DNA of 64,000 bases from Campylobacteraceae bacterium. Its GTDB lineage: Bacteria > Campylobacterota > Campylobacteria > Campylobacterales > Sulfurovaceae. The position numbers and the translations under genes were made by a program. The stretch spans positions 1-64,000 of the forward strand of contig JALWLW010000019.1 in assembly GCA_027081065.1 (NCBI GenBank), in the 5' to 3' direction. Within the stretch, counting starts at the first letter, position 1; every line of letters starts with the position of its first letter. The notes below the pieces were generated by a model. The model worked only from the letters and a program-made list of their open reading frames with translations. It searched no databases and was not told where the DNA came from. Positions 35,263-44,766 of the stretch are shown in pieces.

Positions 35263-37665
35263 ATGCAGTTAAGTAATTATGACCCATTTCCTACTGAAAT
35301 ACCTGTGGTAATAGAAGATAATCTTTTTCTTTACCCTTTTATGATTTCTCCAATTTTTTTAACTAAAAAAGAAGATATTGAAGCTGTTACTTATGCAATG
35401 GAGAAGAATTCACTTATTTTATTGACAACAACAAAAGAGGGCTTTGAAGGTTCAAGAGAAGAAGATGACATTCATCGTATTGGTGTTATTGGTTCGATTA
35501 TGCGTAAAGTTAATATTCCTGATGGACGTGTAAAAATACTGTTTCAAGGTATGGCGAGAGGTGAACTTGTTGGTTCATTAAATAATGTCAACATTGATGA
35601 TATATTATTTCAAAGTTCTGTTGTCCATTTACTTGAAAATAAAAATTATGATGAATTAAAAGTTGCTGCTTTAGTAGAAATATTAAATGAAAAAATCAAA
35701 ATATTTTCAAAAATAAACAATAGTATCCCCTCTGATTTAATTAAAACTATTCATGAAACAGATGAGCCATATCGGATTGTAGATTTGGTCTCTTCTTTAT
35801 TAAAGCTTTCTAAAACTAAGGCGTATGAACTTTATGCTCATGATGACATTGAGCAACGTCTCCTTAAGGTGATTGATATTATTGCATCTGAGATTAAATC
35901 TGCTAAAGTTGAACAAGAGATACGTTCAAAGGTTCATACTAAGATTGAACAGACTAATAAAGAGTACTTTTTAAAAGAGCAAATTAAAGAGATTAATAAA
36001 GAGTTAGGTGTAGATGCAGGAAGAGAAGAAGAGTTAGAAGAATTTCGAAAAAAGTTAGAAGAACTTAAAACGTATGTTGTTGAGAATACTTTTAAAGAGA
36101 TAGAAAAACAAGTTGAACGTTTTGCACGAATGCATCCTGATTCTGGTGATTCTGCACAGATTCAAACCTATTTGGAATGGGTATTTGAATTACCCTTTGG
36201 AAAGTTGACTTCACAAGATTTAAAAGTTCAGGAGGTACAAAAAGCTTTAGATGCTGACCATTTTTCTTTAGAAAAACCAAAAGAGCGTATTGTTGAATTT
36301 TTTTCAGTTCGTGAACTTGCCCTTCAAAGAGATATTGTTTTAGATGGTAGTGCTGGGACTATTCTTTGTTTTTCTGGACCTCCTGGTGTTGGTAAAACTT
36401 CATTGGCGAACTCTATTGCAAAAGCATTAGGACGTCCATTGGTGCGTATAGCACTAGGTGGACTTGAAGATGTAAATGAATTACGGGGACATAGACGTAC
36501 TTATGTAGGGGCAATGCCAGGGCGTTTGGTACAAGGGCTTATTACAGCTAAGAGTATGGATCCCGTGATTGTTTTAGATGAAATAGATAAGGTAGGACGT
36601 AGTAACCGAGGTGATCCTACAGCAGCTCTTTTGGAGATACTTGACCCTGAACAGAACAAAGCATATCGTGATCACTATTTAAACTTTGATATGGATTTAA
36701 GCAAAGCTATTTTTATAGCAACTGCGAATGATGTAGGGCAGATTCCAGCTCCATTAAGGGATAGAATGGAATTTATTGAGGTAAGTTCTTATACTCCAAA
36801 TGAAAAGTTAGAAATAGCAAAGCAGTATTTAATCCCTCAAGAACTTAAAAAACATGCTTTAAAAGAAGAAGAGTTTAAGATTGAAGATAAAGCATTAAAA
36901 TTATTAATTGATGAGTATACTCGAGAACCAGGTGTGCGTGGCTTACGTAGAAAAATAGCTGGACTTATGCGTAAGGTAGCACTTAAATTACTTTTAGAAG
37001 ATGAGAAAGAAACAATAAAAATAAAAATTAAAGATTTACCAGAATTTGCAGAGAAAAAAGTGTTTGAAATTTCAGCCATTGATAAACAACCTTTAATGGG
37101 AGTGGTTAATGGTTTAGCTTGGACAGCTGTTGGTGGTGATGTGCTTAAAATAGAAGCCATTAAATTACGTGGAAAAGGCAATGTAAAATTAACAGGTAGT
37201 CTAGGTGATGTCATGAAAGAATCTGCCCATATTGCTTTTTCTGTAGTCAAAATTTTAATAGATTCTGGTATGTTGCAAGTCAATGAAAGCATAGAACCAG
37301 AAGAGATTAGTAACATTTATAAAGGTTATGACTTACATATACATGTACCAGAAGGGGCAACACCAAAAGATGGACCAAGTGCTGGTATTACAATGGCTGT
37401 TGCTATTGCCTCTATATTATCTGAAAAACGTGTAGATAATAGAGTTGCTATGACAGGAGAGTTAACCTTAACAGGTAAAGTTTTACCAATTGGTGGATTG
37501 AAAGAAAAGCTTATTGCTGCTTATAAAGCAGGAGTGACTAAAGCTTTAATTCCTGAAAAAAATTATGAACGTGATTTAGAAGAGATTCCAGATGAAGTTA
37601 AAAATGCAATGAGCATTATTTCTGTTTCGGTTATTGATGAGGTATTAGCAGAGGTTTTAGTATAA
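35263..37665 (+). CDS. lon: ATP-dependent protease Lon
   Basis: Soluble hexameric AAA+ serine protease that degrades damaged and regulatory proteins. It has an N-terminal substrate-binding domain (about 1-200), a coiled coil (about 210-310), Walker A GPPGVGKT (372-379), Walker B VIVLDEIDK, and the C-terminal protease domain with catalytic Ser706 in DGPSAG and Lys749 in LKEKL, 43 residues apart as in E. coli. The length of 800 is standard. GAAAGAG before the ATG serves as ribosome-binding site. A perfect 11-bp hairpin overlaps the stop. Confidence 0.97.
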   Translation: MQLSNYDPFPTEIPVVIEDNLFLYPFMISPIFLTKKEDIEAVTYAMEKNSLILLTTTKEGFEGSREEDDIHRIGVIGSIMRKVNIPDGRVKILFQGMARGELVGSLNNVNIDDILFQSSVVHLLENKNYDELKVAALVEILNEKIKIFSKINNSIPSDLIKTIHETDEPYRIVDLVSSLLKLSKTKAYELYAHDDIEQRLLKVIDIIASEIKSAKVEQEIRSKVHTKIEQTNKEYFLKEQIKEINKELGVDAGREEELEEFRKKLEELKTYVVENTFKEIEKQVERFARMHPDSGDSAQIQTYLEWVFELPFGKLTSQDLKVQEVQKALDADHFSLEKPKERIVEFFSVRELALQRDIVLDGSAGTILCFSGPPGVGKTSLANSIAKALGRPLVRIALGGLEDVNELRGHRRTYVGAMPGRLVQGLITAKSMDPVIVLDEIDKVGRSNRGDPTAALLEILDPEQNKAYRDHYLNFDMDLSKAIFIATANDVGQIPAPLRDRMEFIEVSSYTPNEKLEIAKQYLIPQELKKHALKEEEFKIEDKALKLLIDEYTREPGVRGLRRKIAGLMRKVALKLLLEDEKETIKIKIKDLPEFAEKKVFEISAIDKQPLMGVVNGLAWTAVGGDVLKIEAIKLRGKGNVKLTGSLGDVMKESAHIAFSVVKILIDSGMLQVNESIEPEEISNIYKGYDLHIHVPEGATPKDGPSAGITMAVAIASILSEKRVDNRVAMTGELTLTGKVLPIGGLKEKLIAAYKAGVTKALIPEKNYERDLEEIPDEVKNAMSIISVSVIDEVLAEVLV

Positions 37666-37694
37666 GTAGGTATAAATGTGCTGACCTACTTATA
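37661..37694. terminator. Bidirectional terminator after lon
   Basis: TATAAGTAGGT (37661-37671) pairs perfectly with ACCTACTTATA (37684-37694), enclosing a 12-nt loop. It overlaps the lon stop codon and lies 13 bp from the stop of the convergent thioredoxin-like gene. Confidence 0.65.
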
Positions 37695-37706
37695 CAATCT
37701 ATCAAA

Positions 37707-38315
37707 CTAGATAATATTTTGTATTGCCTCTTCAAATTCTTGATGGTTGACTTTCCCAGAAAAAGAGTATTCTGTTACACCATTTTTAATAAGTAATATA
37801 TAAGGAAGAATACCTGTCCACCCATAATTACTTTTTATGAAAAAAAGTAAGTTGTTAGCTTCATCTTTGTCAATTACAGGATAATTCATTTGGAATTCTT
37901 GGAGTACACCTTGTATTCTTTGAGGATGCATTTTCTCTTGAGCTTGAATAGCTACTAATCTTAGTTGATAAGAATATTTTCTTTGTATACTTTTTATAAA
38001 AGGTACTTCTTCATGACAATATTGGCACTCTTTTCCAAAGAGTTGTAAAAGTACAATTTTGTCTTTGTATTGAGGAAAATAAAAACCATTACTTCTCTCT
38101 TGAACTGTAATTATTGAACCTTGTACTGTACGAAGTTGGTGTGTATTTCCACGTGTAGTGACAATATGAGGTGTACTAGGAGTCATAGTTTGAGTTGAAG
38201 TAGTTTGGATAGAAGTAGATTGTGGTTGCGTAATTGTATTGATATTTCGTTTCATACATCCATTAAACCCTAGACCCAAAATAAGTAAAGGGCTAAGAAG
38301 TAACATTTTTTTCAT
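37707..38315 (-). CDS. Thioredoxin-like lipoprotein (TlpA/ResA type)
   Basis: Predicted periplasmic membrane-anchored thiol-disulfide protein of 202 residues. The signal peptide ends at LGFNGC (cysteine 20), a slightly atypical lipobox. A threonine/serine-rich linker (about 28-55) follows, then a thioredoxin fold with active site CQYC (C97, C100) and cis-proline region ILPYILLIKNG. The frame is open 75 nt further upstream, but AAAGGA at 38320-38325 and the signal peptide fix this start. A role in cytochrome c maturation or envelope disulfide chemistry is likely but unproven. Confidence 0.82.
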   Translation of the reverse strand: MKKMLLLSPLLILGLGFNGCMKRNINTITQPQSTSIQTTSTQTMTPSTPHIVTTRGNTHQLRTVQGSIITVQERSNGFYFPQYKDKIVLLQLFGKECQYCHEEVPFIKSIQRKYSYQLRLVAIQAQEKMHPQRIQGVLQEFQMNYPVIDKDEANNLLFFIKSNYGWTGILPYILLIKNGVTEYSFSGKVNHQEFEEAIQNII

Positions 38316-38407
38316 AAGTTTTCCTTTTTTATTATTTATAAACATTATATCTTGTGATAATAAATAGTAAGGTAAATCAACAAGTCGCAATTTTAATTTT
38401 TTATAGG

Positions 38408-38413
38408 TATAAT
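38408..38413 (+). promoter_or_regulatory. -10 box for DAHP synthase
   Basis: A perfect TATAAT lies 60 nt before the preferred ATG at 38474. Confidence 0.45.
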
Positions 38414-38473
38414 CATCGAATTAATTTTTAAAGTTGATTTTTTATGAAAAATGAACGCTATAAGGACAAAAGA

Positions 38474-39817
38474 ATGAACTGGACACCAAGCTCTTGGAGA
38501 GAATTCCCAATAAAGCAACAACCTACTTATGTAGATCAAGAAGCACTTAAGAGTGTTGAAGCAGAGCTTAGTTCTTATCCCCCTCTTATTTTTGCAGGGG
38601 AAGCTCGAACATTAAAAGAGAAGTTAGCAGCTGTAGGACGAGGTGAAGCATTTTTACTTCAAGGTGGAGATTGTGCTGAAAGTTTTGCTGATTTTAATAC
38701 GCCAAACATTAAAAACTTCTTTAAGCTTATGTTGCAAATGAACATGGTGATGATGTATTCTACTGGTAAACCAGTAGTAAAAGTAGGAAGAATTGCTGGA
38801 CAATTTGCTAAACCAAGAAGCTCTGACTTTGAAGAAATTGATGGTGTTAAACTTCCATCTTATCGTGGAGATATTATTAATGGTATTGAGTTTACGCAAG
38901 AGGCTAGAGTCCCTAATCCTCATAATATGATTCGTGCTTATAATCAATCAGCAGCAACACAAAATCTTTTAAGAGCATTTTCAAGAGGTGGTTTAGCTGA
39001 TTTAAATAAAGTACATCAATGGAACTTAGATTTTATTAAAGATAATGAATTAGGTCAAAAGTATGAAGAACTTTCACATAAGATTGATTCTGCTGTCAAA
39101 TTTATGTCTGCTTGTGGACTCTCATCTGATGCTGTACCTCAGTTACATCAAACAACGATTTTCTCTTCACATGAAGCACTGCTTCTAAACTATGAAGAGG
39201 CATTAACTAAAAAAGACTCTGAAGGTGACCAAAAATATTATGATTGTTCAGCACATATGTTATGGATTGGAGATAGAACCAGAGAGTTAACTGAAGCACA
39301 TATCGAGTACTTTAGAGGAATTGAGAACCCTATTGGTTGTAAAGTTGGACCAACAATGGGTGAAGATGAGTTAATTCAGTTAATTGATGCACTGAACCCA
39401 AATAATGAAGAGGGTAGGTTAAACCTTATTGTCCGTATGGGTGCGAGTAAAATAGGAGACTTCTTCCCTAAACTTCTAAAAAGGGTTAGAGATGAAGGTA
39501 AAAATGTTGTTTGGTCATGTGACCCAATGCATGGAAATGTTGAAAAGAGCTCAACAGGTTATAAGACCAGAGATTTTGCAAACATTTTGTCAGAAGTAGA
39601 GCAGTTCTTTAACATTCATAAAGAGATGGGAACAGTAGCTGGTGGAATTCATTTAGAGATGACAGGAAATGATGTGACAGAGTGTACGGGTTCAGCCTCG
39701 TGTGCTATTACGGCTGAAGATTTAAGTAGCCGTTATCATACTCAATGTGACCCAAGATTGAATGCAAGTCAAGCTTTGGAACTTTCATTTATGATTGGTG
39801 AGATGATTAACGAATAA
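38474..39817 (+). CDS. aroF: DAHP synthase, class II
   Basis: First enzyme of the shikimate pathway, joining phosphoenolpyruvate and erythrose-4-phosphate. It is the plant/mycobacterial class II type, seen in [71 protein letters not shown] and the C-terminal [14 protein letters not shown]. The length is 447 from the ATG at 38474, which has AAGGA 7 nt upstream; an in-frame ATG at 38444 has none. Gene naming varies between aroF and aroG for this class. It ends at a hairpin shared with nth. Confidence 0.95.
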   Translation: MNWTPSSWREFPIKQQPTYVDQEALKSVEAELSSYPPLIFAGEARTLKEKLAAVGRGEAFLLQGGDCAESFADFNTPNIKNFFKLMLQMNMVMMYSTGKPVVKVGRIAGQFAKPRSSDFEEIDGVKLPSYRGDIINGIEFTQEARVPNPHNMIRAYNQSAATQNLLRAFSRGGLADLNKVHQWNLDFIKDNELGQKYEELSHKIDSAVKFMSACGLSSDAVPQLHQTTIFSSHEALLLNYEEALTKKDSEGDQKYYDCSAHMLWIGDRTRELTEAHIEYFRGIENPIGCKVGPTMGEDELIQLIDALNPNNEEGRLNLIVRMGASKIGDFFPKLLKRVRDEGKNVVWSCDPMHGNVEKSSTGYKTRDFANILSEVEQFFNIHKEMGTVAGGIHLEMTGNDVTECTGSASCAITAEDLSSRYHTQCDPRLNASQALELSFMIGEMINE

Positions 39818-39831
39818 TTTTTATATTTATT

Positions 39832-39858
39832 TGAAACGTTTAAACTTTAAACGTTTCA
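39832..39858. terminator. Hairpin between aroF and nth
   Basis: TGAAACGTTTAAA (39832-39844) is mirrored by TTTAAACGTTTCA (39846-39858), a near-continuous 27-bp palindrome 14 nt after the aroF stop. Its right half encodes the last residues of nth, so the nth tail and the terminator share bases. Confidence 0.6.
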
Positions 39859-40496
39859 GAGGTTCGACAATGCTTCTTCATAAAACATCCCTCACATTCA
39901 GGTTTTACAGCTTTACATTTATAACGTCCAAAAAGTACCATGGCTTGGTGTAGTAGATGCAAATCAGTTTTAAATTTTTTTGTTAGAGTAGCTTCTGTTT
40001 TTAACGCCGTTTTGTCGTCACTTAGCCCTAAACGATGAGCTACTCTAAAAACATGGGTATCTACAGCCATAAGGTTTGCTCCAAAATACTCTATCATTAC
40101 TACATTGGCTGTTTTTTGACCTACTCCTGCTAACTTTACTAACTCATCACGAAGATGTGGAATTTCTCCATTATGATGCTCGACAACAGCTTGAGCCATT
40201 TTGATGAGGTTTTTAGCTTTGTTATTAAAAAAAGAACAAGTATTAAGATAGCTTTTTACTTCATCTAAATCAGCATTGGCCAGTTCAATAGGACTAGGAT
40301 AGGCTTTAAATAGAGCAGGTGAGATAATATTAACTCTTTTATCCGTACATTGAGCAGAAAGCATTACAGCAATGAGTAGTTCATAAATATTGTTATAGTT
40401 AAGTTCTGTTAGAGATTTAGGGTAATGTTTTAAAAAAATAGTTTTAATCTCTTCAATTTCTTTTTTTGTTGCAGGTTTTATTTTTTTTGTTGCCAT
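39840..40496 (-). CDS. nth: Endonuclease III
   Basis: DNA glycosylase/AP lyase that removes oxidised pyrimidines. The helix-hairpin-helix LVKLAGVGQKTANVV carries the catalytic lysine, followed by MAVDTHVFRVAHRLG with the catalytic aspartate. The C-terminal iron-sulfur cluster loop is C-x6-C-x2-C-x5-C (CKAVKPECEGCFMKKHC). The length of 218 is normal. It diverges from peb4; the order nth, peb4, fba is as I recall from C. jejuni (Cj0595c-Cj0597). Confidence 0.95.
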   Translation of the reverse strand: MATKKIKPATKKEIEEIKTIFLKHYPKSLTELNYNNIYELLIAVMLSAQCTDKRVNIISPALFKAYPSPIELANADLDEVKSYLNTCSFFNNKAKNLIKMAQAVVEHHNGEIPHLRDELVKLAGVGQKTANVVMIEYFGANLMAVDTHVFRVAHRLGLSDDKTALKTEATLTKKFKTDLHLLHQAMVLFGRYKCKAVKPECEGCFMKKHCRTSETFKV

Positions 40497-40570
40497 AATT
40501 TATTATCTTTTCTATTATTATACTTAATGTGTGATTAGTTTTTATTTACTAATCGTTTACCAAAAAATGT

Positions 40571-40576
40571 TATAAT
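40571..40576 (+). promoter_or_regulatory. -10 box for peb4-fba
   Basis: A perfect TATAAT lies 30 nt before the TTG start of the isomerase gene. Confidence 0.5.
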
Positions 40577-40606
40577 GAAGCATTAATATATTTATAAGGC
40601 ATATAA

Positions 40607-41422
40607 TTGAAAAAAATATTGAAACTTTTTTTATTTTTCTCTTTACTTGGTTTTGTTTCATTGTCAGCATATGAAGTTCTTGCTACTGTCAATGGTGAGG
40701 GTATTTCTAAAAAAGATGTTAATGAGTTTGTGGTAAAAAGTATTCCAGGAGCTACGTTTAATTCATTAAATGAAGCACAAAAAAAGTCTGTTGTCAATCA
40801 AATGATTGAGCGTAAACTCTTTTTAGAGGATGCTAAAAGAGGGCAGATAGAAAATAATTTTGAATATCAAGAAGCATTAAAAAAATTGAAAGAAAATTTA
40901 CTACTTGATTATTGGATGAAAGAGAAAGTTGAAGAAATTAATATTTCAGAAGAAGAAGTGAAGGCTTATTATCAAAAAAATTTAAAAAAGTTTTTGAAAC
41001 CAGCATCAGTAAAAGTACGTCATATTTTGGTAGCTACAGAAGATGAGGCTATTACATTGATTGCTGAACTTGAATTAAGTTCAATTCTTAGAGAAAAGTT
41101 CATTGCCTTGGCACACTCAGAATCCATAGGTCCTAGCTCTGTCAATGGTGGTGAGTTAGATTGGTTTGTTTATGAGCAAATGGTTCCGGAGTTTTCAGAA
41201 GCAGCTTTTGGATTAAAAGTAGGAACAATCACTAAAAAAGCTGTTAAGACACAATTTGGTTATCATATTATTTATTTAGAAGGGAAGAAAGAAGAAGGTA
41301 TTGTTCCTTATGAACAAGTTAAACCAGATATTATTAAATCTTTACGTTTGAGTAGATTTAAAGTGAAATTAGATCGCTTAAGTAAAAAGTTGAAAAAAAG
41401 TGCAAAAATTATTGTAAAATAA
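40607..41422 (+). CDS. peb4: Periplasmic parvulin-type prolyl isomerase (PEB4)
   Basis: SurA/PEB4-like periplasmic chaperone that helps outer-membrane proteins reach the Bam complex. The signal peptide is about residues 1-21; an N-terminal chaperone region (ATVNGEGISKKDVNEFV) follows, then a parvulin domain from about 135 (KVRHILVATEDEA, GGELDWFVYEQMVPEFSEAA, QFGYHIIYLEGKKE). The length of 271 matches the family. Translation starts at a TTG with AAGG just upstream. The neighbouring fba gene gives the same pair as in C. jejuni. Confidence 0.92.
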   Translation: MKKILKLFLFFSLLGFVSLSAYEVLATVNGEGISKKDVNEFVVKSIPGATFNSLNEAQKKSVVNQMIERKLFLEDAKRGQIENNFEYQEALKKLKENLLLDYWMKEKVEEINISEEEVKAYYQKNLKKFLKPASVKVRHILVATEDEAITLIAELELSSILREKFIALAHSESIGPSSVNGGELDWFVYEQMVPEFSEAAFGLKVGTITKKAVKTQFGYHIIYLEGKKEEGIVPYEQVKPDIIKSLRLSRFKVKLDRLSKKLKKSAKIIVK

Positions 41423-41460
41423 CAAAATAAATTTGATGAGATAGTTAAAGGTGAAATAAA

Positions 41461-42534
41461 ATGAGTAAAAAAGTGTTAGATAGTCTACCATGTGGAGTAT
41501 TAAGTGGAAAGCAAGTCCAAGAGTTATTTACAATAGCAAAAGAAGAGGGTTTTGCGATTCCTGCTGTGAATGTTGTAGGAACATCATCTATTAATGCTGT
41601 TTTAGAAGCTGCCTCAAAGGTTAATTCCCCTGTAATCATTCAGTTTTCAAATGGTGGTGGAGAGTTTTATGCTGGAAAAGGAATGCCAAGTGATAAACGT
41701 GCAGTTCTTGGAACAATAGCTGGAGCACAGCATGTACATACGGTATCTGAAGCTTATGGTGTACCAGTAATTTTACATACAGACCATGCAGCACGTAAGT
41801 TACTACCTTGGATTGATGCTCTTTTAGAAGCAAGTGAAAAACATTTTGAAATCTCTGGAAAACCTCTTTTCTCTTCTCACATGATTGACCTCTCTGAAGA
41901 GCCCATTGAAGAGAATATTACTACTTGTAAAAGTTATTTAGAACGTATGAGTAAAATTGGTATTACCTTAGAGATTGAACTGGGTGTAACAGGTGGTGAA
42001 GAGGATGGCGTTGATAATACAGAAATAGATAATTCACTTCTTTATACACAACCTGAAGAGGTGGCTTATGCTTATGAAGAGTTAAAAAAAGTCTCAAATA
42101 TGTTTACCATTGCAGCTTCATTTGGTAATGTTCATGGGGTATATAAACCAGGGAATGTTGTGCTAACACCAAGTATTTTAGATAATTCCCAAAAATATAT
42201 TCAAGAAAAATTTAATACTACTGAGAAACCTGTCAATTTTGTTTTTCATGGGGGTTCAGGTTCTACACTTGAAGAGATTCGTGAGGGAATTAAATATGGT
42301 GTTATTAAAATGAACATTGATACCGATACTCAATGGGCATATTGGGATGGGGTTCGTGCGTATGTTGACCAATATCATGCTTATCTTCAAGGTCAAATTG
42401 GTAATCCTGAAGGCGATGATAAACCAAATAAGAAGTTTTATGACCCTCGTAAATGGTTACGTGAAGGTGAGACTTCTATCGTCAAGCGACTTGAACAGGC
42501 TTATTCTGATTTGAACTGTTTAGATAGAAACTAA
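41461..42534 (+). CDS. fba: Fructose-bisphosphate aldolase, class II
   Basis: Zinc-dependent aldolase of glycolysis and gluconeogenesis. The signatures are FAIPAVNVVGTSSINAVLEA, zinc-site HTDHAARK, the second signature LEIELGVTGGEEDGVDNTEI, FGNVHGVYKPG and FHGGSGSTLEEI. The length of 357 places it with the class IIA (E. coli FbaA-like) enzymes. It follows peb4 by 38 nt. A REP-like hairpin lies just after the stop. Confidence 0.96.
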   Translation: MSKKVLDSLPCGVLSGKQVQELFTIAKEEGFAIPAVNVVGTSSINAVLEAASKVNSPVIIQFSNGGGEFYAGKGMPSDKRAVLGTIAGAQHVHTVSEAYGVPVILHTDHAARKLLPWIDALLEASEKHFEISGKPLFSSHMIDLSEEPIEENITTCKSYLERMSKIGITLEIELGVTGGEEDGVDNTEIDNSLLYTQPEEVAYAYEELKKVSNMFTIAASFGNVHGVYKPGNVVLTPSILDNSQKYIQEKFNTTEKPVNFVFHGGSGSTLEEIREGIKYGVIKMNIDTDTQWAYWDGVRAYVDQYHAYLQGQIGNPEGDDKPNKKFYDPRKWLREGETSIVKRLEQAYSDLNCLDRN

Positions 42535-42541
42535 TTTTATT

Positions 42542-42561
42542 GGTGCGTTGAAAAATGCACC
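42542..42561. repeat. Small palindrome related to 432-452 hairpin
   Basis: GGTGC (42542-42546) pairs with GCACC (42557-42561). Its sequence GGTGCGTTG followed by four or more A is nearly the same as at 432-452, so the two appear to be copies of one short palindromic family. It occupies most of the fba to ACC-deaminase-like gap and may act as a terminator. Confidence 0.5.
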
Positions 42562-42567
42562 TTAAAG

Positions 42568-43437
42568 ATGAACTTTATTAACTCTCCCATTCAAAAAAAA
42601 CAATTTCAAAACCAAACTTTCTATATAAAAAGAGATGATTTACTATCTAAAGATTTTTCAGGGAATAAAGCACGTAAATTTTTCTATTATTTAGATAATG
42701 AATTTCCTAAAGTTAAAAAAATAGTCTCTTATGGTTCAAATCAATCTAATGCGATGTATTCTCTTTCTGTATTGGCAAAATTAAAGGGATGGGAGTTTGA
42801 TTATTATGTGACTCATGTTCCTGACTATTTGAAAGAAAATCCCCATGGAAATTATAAACATGCTTTAGAAAATGGAATGAAGTTATATGTAGGTCAGGTT
42901 GCCCCTATCCTAAAAAGTCCTGAACAAAGTATATTATATATAGAAGAGGGTGGAAGAGATATTTATGCAGAGTATGGTTTAAAAGTTTTAGCAGATGAAA
43001 TTGAAGAGTGGAAAAGAGAAAAAGGTATGAAAAAGCTCAATATATTTTTACCTGCTGGAACAGGAACGACAGCTCTTTATTTACAAAAAAATAGTCAAGA
43101 TAAAATATTTACAACCCCTTGCGTAGGTGATACTATGTATTTAAAAGAGCAATTTTTAATGCTAGAAGAGAATGAAAATTTTCATCCTCAAATTATTACT
43201 CCTTCTAAAAAAAGACACTTTGGAAAGCTTTATAGAGAGTCTTATAATATTTGGCTAAAATTACAGCATGAAATGGGCATAGAGTTTGACTTACTTTATG
43301 ACCCTCATGGATGGCTAACCTTGTTAGAACATCCAGAACTTTTTAACAAGCCTCTACTTTACATTCATCAAGGTGGGTTGTTGGGTAATGAGAGTATGTT
43401 AAAGAGGTATGAAAGGAAATATAATGAAAATATTTAG
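42568..43437 (+). CDS. ACC deaminase/D-cysteine desulfhydrase-like PLP enzyme
   Basis: A 289-residue fold-type II PLP enzyme. The cofactor lysine is K34 in KDFSGNKARKF, after YIKRDDLL; the phosphate-binding and substrate regions are SYGSNQSNAMYSL and FLPAGTGTTALYL. The C-terminus has YDPHGWLTLLEHPEL and IHQGGLLGNESML. The family deaminates 1-aminocyclopropane-1-carboxylate or D-cysteine, and the actual substrate cannot be fixed by eye. Its end overlaps the hisD start by 14 nt, so the two are probably cotranscribed. Confidence 0.85.
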   Translation: MNFINSPIQKKQFQNQTFYIKRDDLLSKDFSGNKARKFFYYLDNEFPKVKKIVSYGSNQSNAMYSLSVLAKLKGWEFDYYVTHVPDYLKENPHGNYKHALENGMKLYVGQVAPILKSPEQSILYIEEGGRDIYAEYGLKVLADEIEEWKREKGMKKLNIFLPAGTGTTALYLQKNSQDKIFTTPCVGDTMYLKEQFLMLEENENFHPQIITPSKKRHFGKLYRESYNIWLKLQHEMGIEFDLLYDPHGWLTLLEHPELFNKPLLYIHQGGLLGNESMLKRYERKYNENI

Positions 43438-44713
43438 TACAAAAGATGAAAACTTCCAGAGTGAATTTGATGAATTGTTAAAACGAGGGGCTATGGACAT
43501 TGATGGGGTAACTACCATTGTTAAAGGTCTACTTGATGAGATTAAAGCAGATGGAAATGCTGCTTTAAAAGGGCATATTTCAAAATTTGACCGTTGGACG
43601 CCAAAAGCAGATGAAGAGTTAACTGTCTCTGTTGATGCTATGGAAAAAGCGTACCATAATATTGATAGTACTCTTAGAAATGCATTACATTTAGCATATG
43701 ATAGAATTGAAAATTATCACCAAAAACTTATGCCAAAATCTTGGTTTGACTATGAAAAAAATGGCAATATGTTAGGTCAAAAAGTAACAGCTGTTGATTC
43801 AGCAGGACTTTACATTCCTGGTGGAAAAGCTGCTTACCCATCGTCACTACTTATGAATGCTATTCCTGCGATTGTAGCAGGAGTAGAAGAGATAGTAGTG
43901 TGTACACCAGCACCTAATGATGAACTAAATGAACTTCTATTAGCTGCTTGTCACTTATGTAAAGTAACTAAAGTTTTTAAGGTAGGTGGTGCTTCAGCCA
44001 TTGGAGCGATGGCTTATGGAACGCAGAGTATTCCTAAAGTAGATGTTATCACGGGACCGGGTAATATTTTTGTGGCAACGGCTAAAAAGTTAGTTTATGG
44101 AGAAGTTAATATTGACATGATTGCAGGGCCTAGTGAAATAGGAATTTTAGCTGATGAAAGTGCTAGAGCAGATTTTATTGCCATTGATTTACTATCACAA
44201 GCAGAACATGATGAGATGGCTTCGTCTATTTTGATTACTACGGATGAATCTTTAGCACCTAAGGTGGCTTCTAAAATAGAGGAGTTATTAGGAACATTAT
44301 CACGTGAAGAGATAGCTAGAAAGTCTATTGATGAGCGTGGTGCTATTATTATTACTAAAACGATGTATGAGGCAATTAACTTGATGAACCAGATTGCTCC
44401 TGAACACTTAGAAGTGATTACTAAGAATCCTATGGAGTTATTAGGTCAAATTAAACATGCTGGAGCTATTTTCTTAGGGGAATATACGCCAGAGCCGATT
44501 GGTGATTATATTGCAGGTCCTAATCATACTTTGCCTACAGGTGGGACAGCTAAGTTCTATTCTCCACTTTCAGTTGACCATTTCTTAAAAAAATCATCTA
44601 TTATCTCTATGACACAACAAGGTTTAAATGAGATTGGTGAAGCTTGTGCTTTAATTGCGAATACAGAGGGATTAACAGCTCATGAAGAGTCGGTTAGGAT
44701 GAGATTATTGTAG
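43424..44713 (+). CDS. hisD: Histidinol dehydrogenase
   Basis: Last enzyme of histidine biosynthesis, oxidising histidinol to histidine in two NAD-dependent steps with zinc. Motifs: YIPGGKAAYPSSLLMNAIPA, GGASAIGAMAYGT, KVDVITGPGNIFVATAKKLV, DMIAGPSEI, QAEHDEMASSIL with catalytic histidines, and GPNHTLPTGGTAKFYSPLSV. The length is 429 from the ATG at 43424, which has AAAGGA just upstream. No other his gene is in the window. Two hairpins follow the stop. Confidence 0.96.
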   Translation: MKIFSTKDENFQSEFDELLKRGAMDIDGVTTIVKGLLDEIKADGNAALKGHISKFDRWTPKADEELTVSVDAMEKAYHNIDSTLRNALHLAYDRIENYHQKLMPKSWFDYEKNGNMLGQKVTAVDSAGLYIPGGKAAYPSSLLMNAIPAIVAGVEEIVVCTPAPNDELNELLLAACHLCKVTKVFKVGGASAIGAMAYGTQSIPKVDVITGPGNIFVATAKKLVYGEVNIDMIAGPSEIGILADESARADFIAIDLLSQAEHDEMASSILITTDESLAPKVASKIEELLGTLSREEIARKSIDERGAIIITKTMYEAINLMNQIAPEHLEVITKNPMELLGQIKHAGAIFLGEYTPEPIGDYIAGPNHTLPTGGTAKFYSPLSVDHFLKKSSIISMTQQGLNEIGEACALIANTEGLTAHEESVRMRLL

Positions 44714-44760
44714 GTTTGATTTTATCAAACATGAATTTGTGTGGATTAAATCCACACAAA
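44714..44760. terminator. Tandem hairpins between hisD and response regulator
   Basis: GTTTGAT (44714-44720) pairs with ATCAAAC (44724-44730), and a stronger 10-bp stem pairs 44736-44745 with 44751-44760 (core GTGTGGA/TCCACAC) around a 5-nt loop. They fill the 53-bp gap between convergent stops and probably terminate transcription in both directions. Confidence 0.65.
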
Positions 44761-44766
44761 ATATAC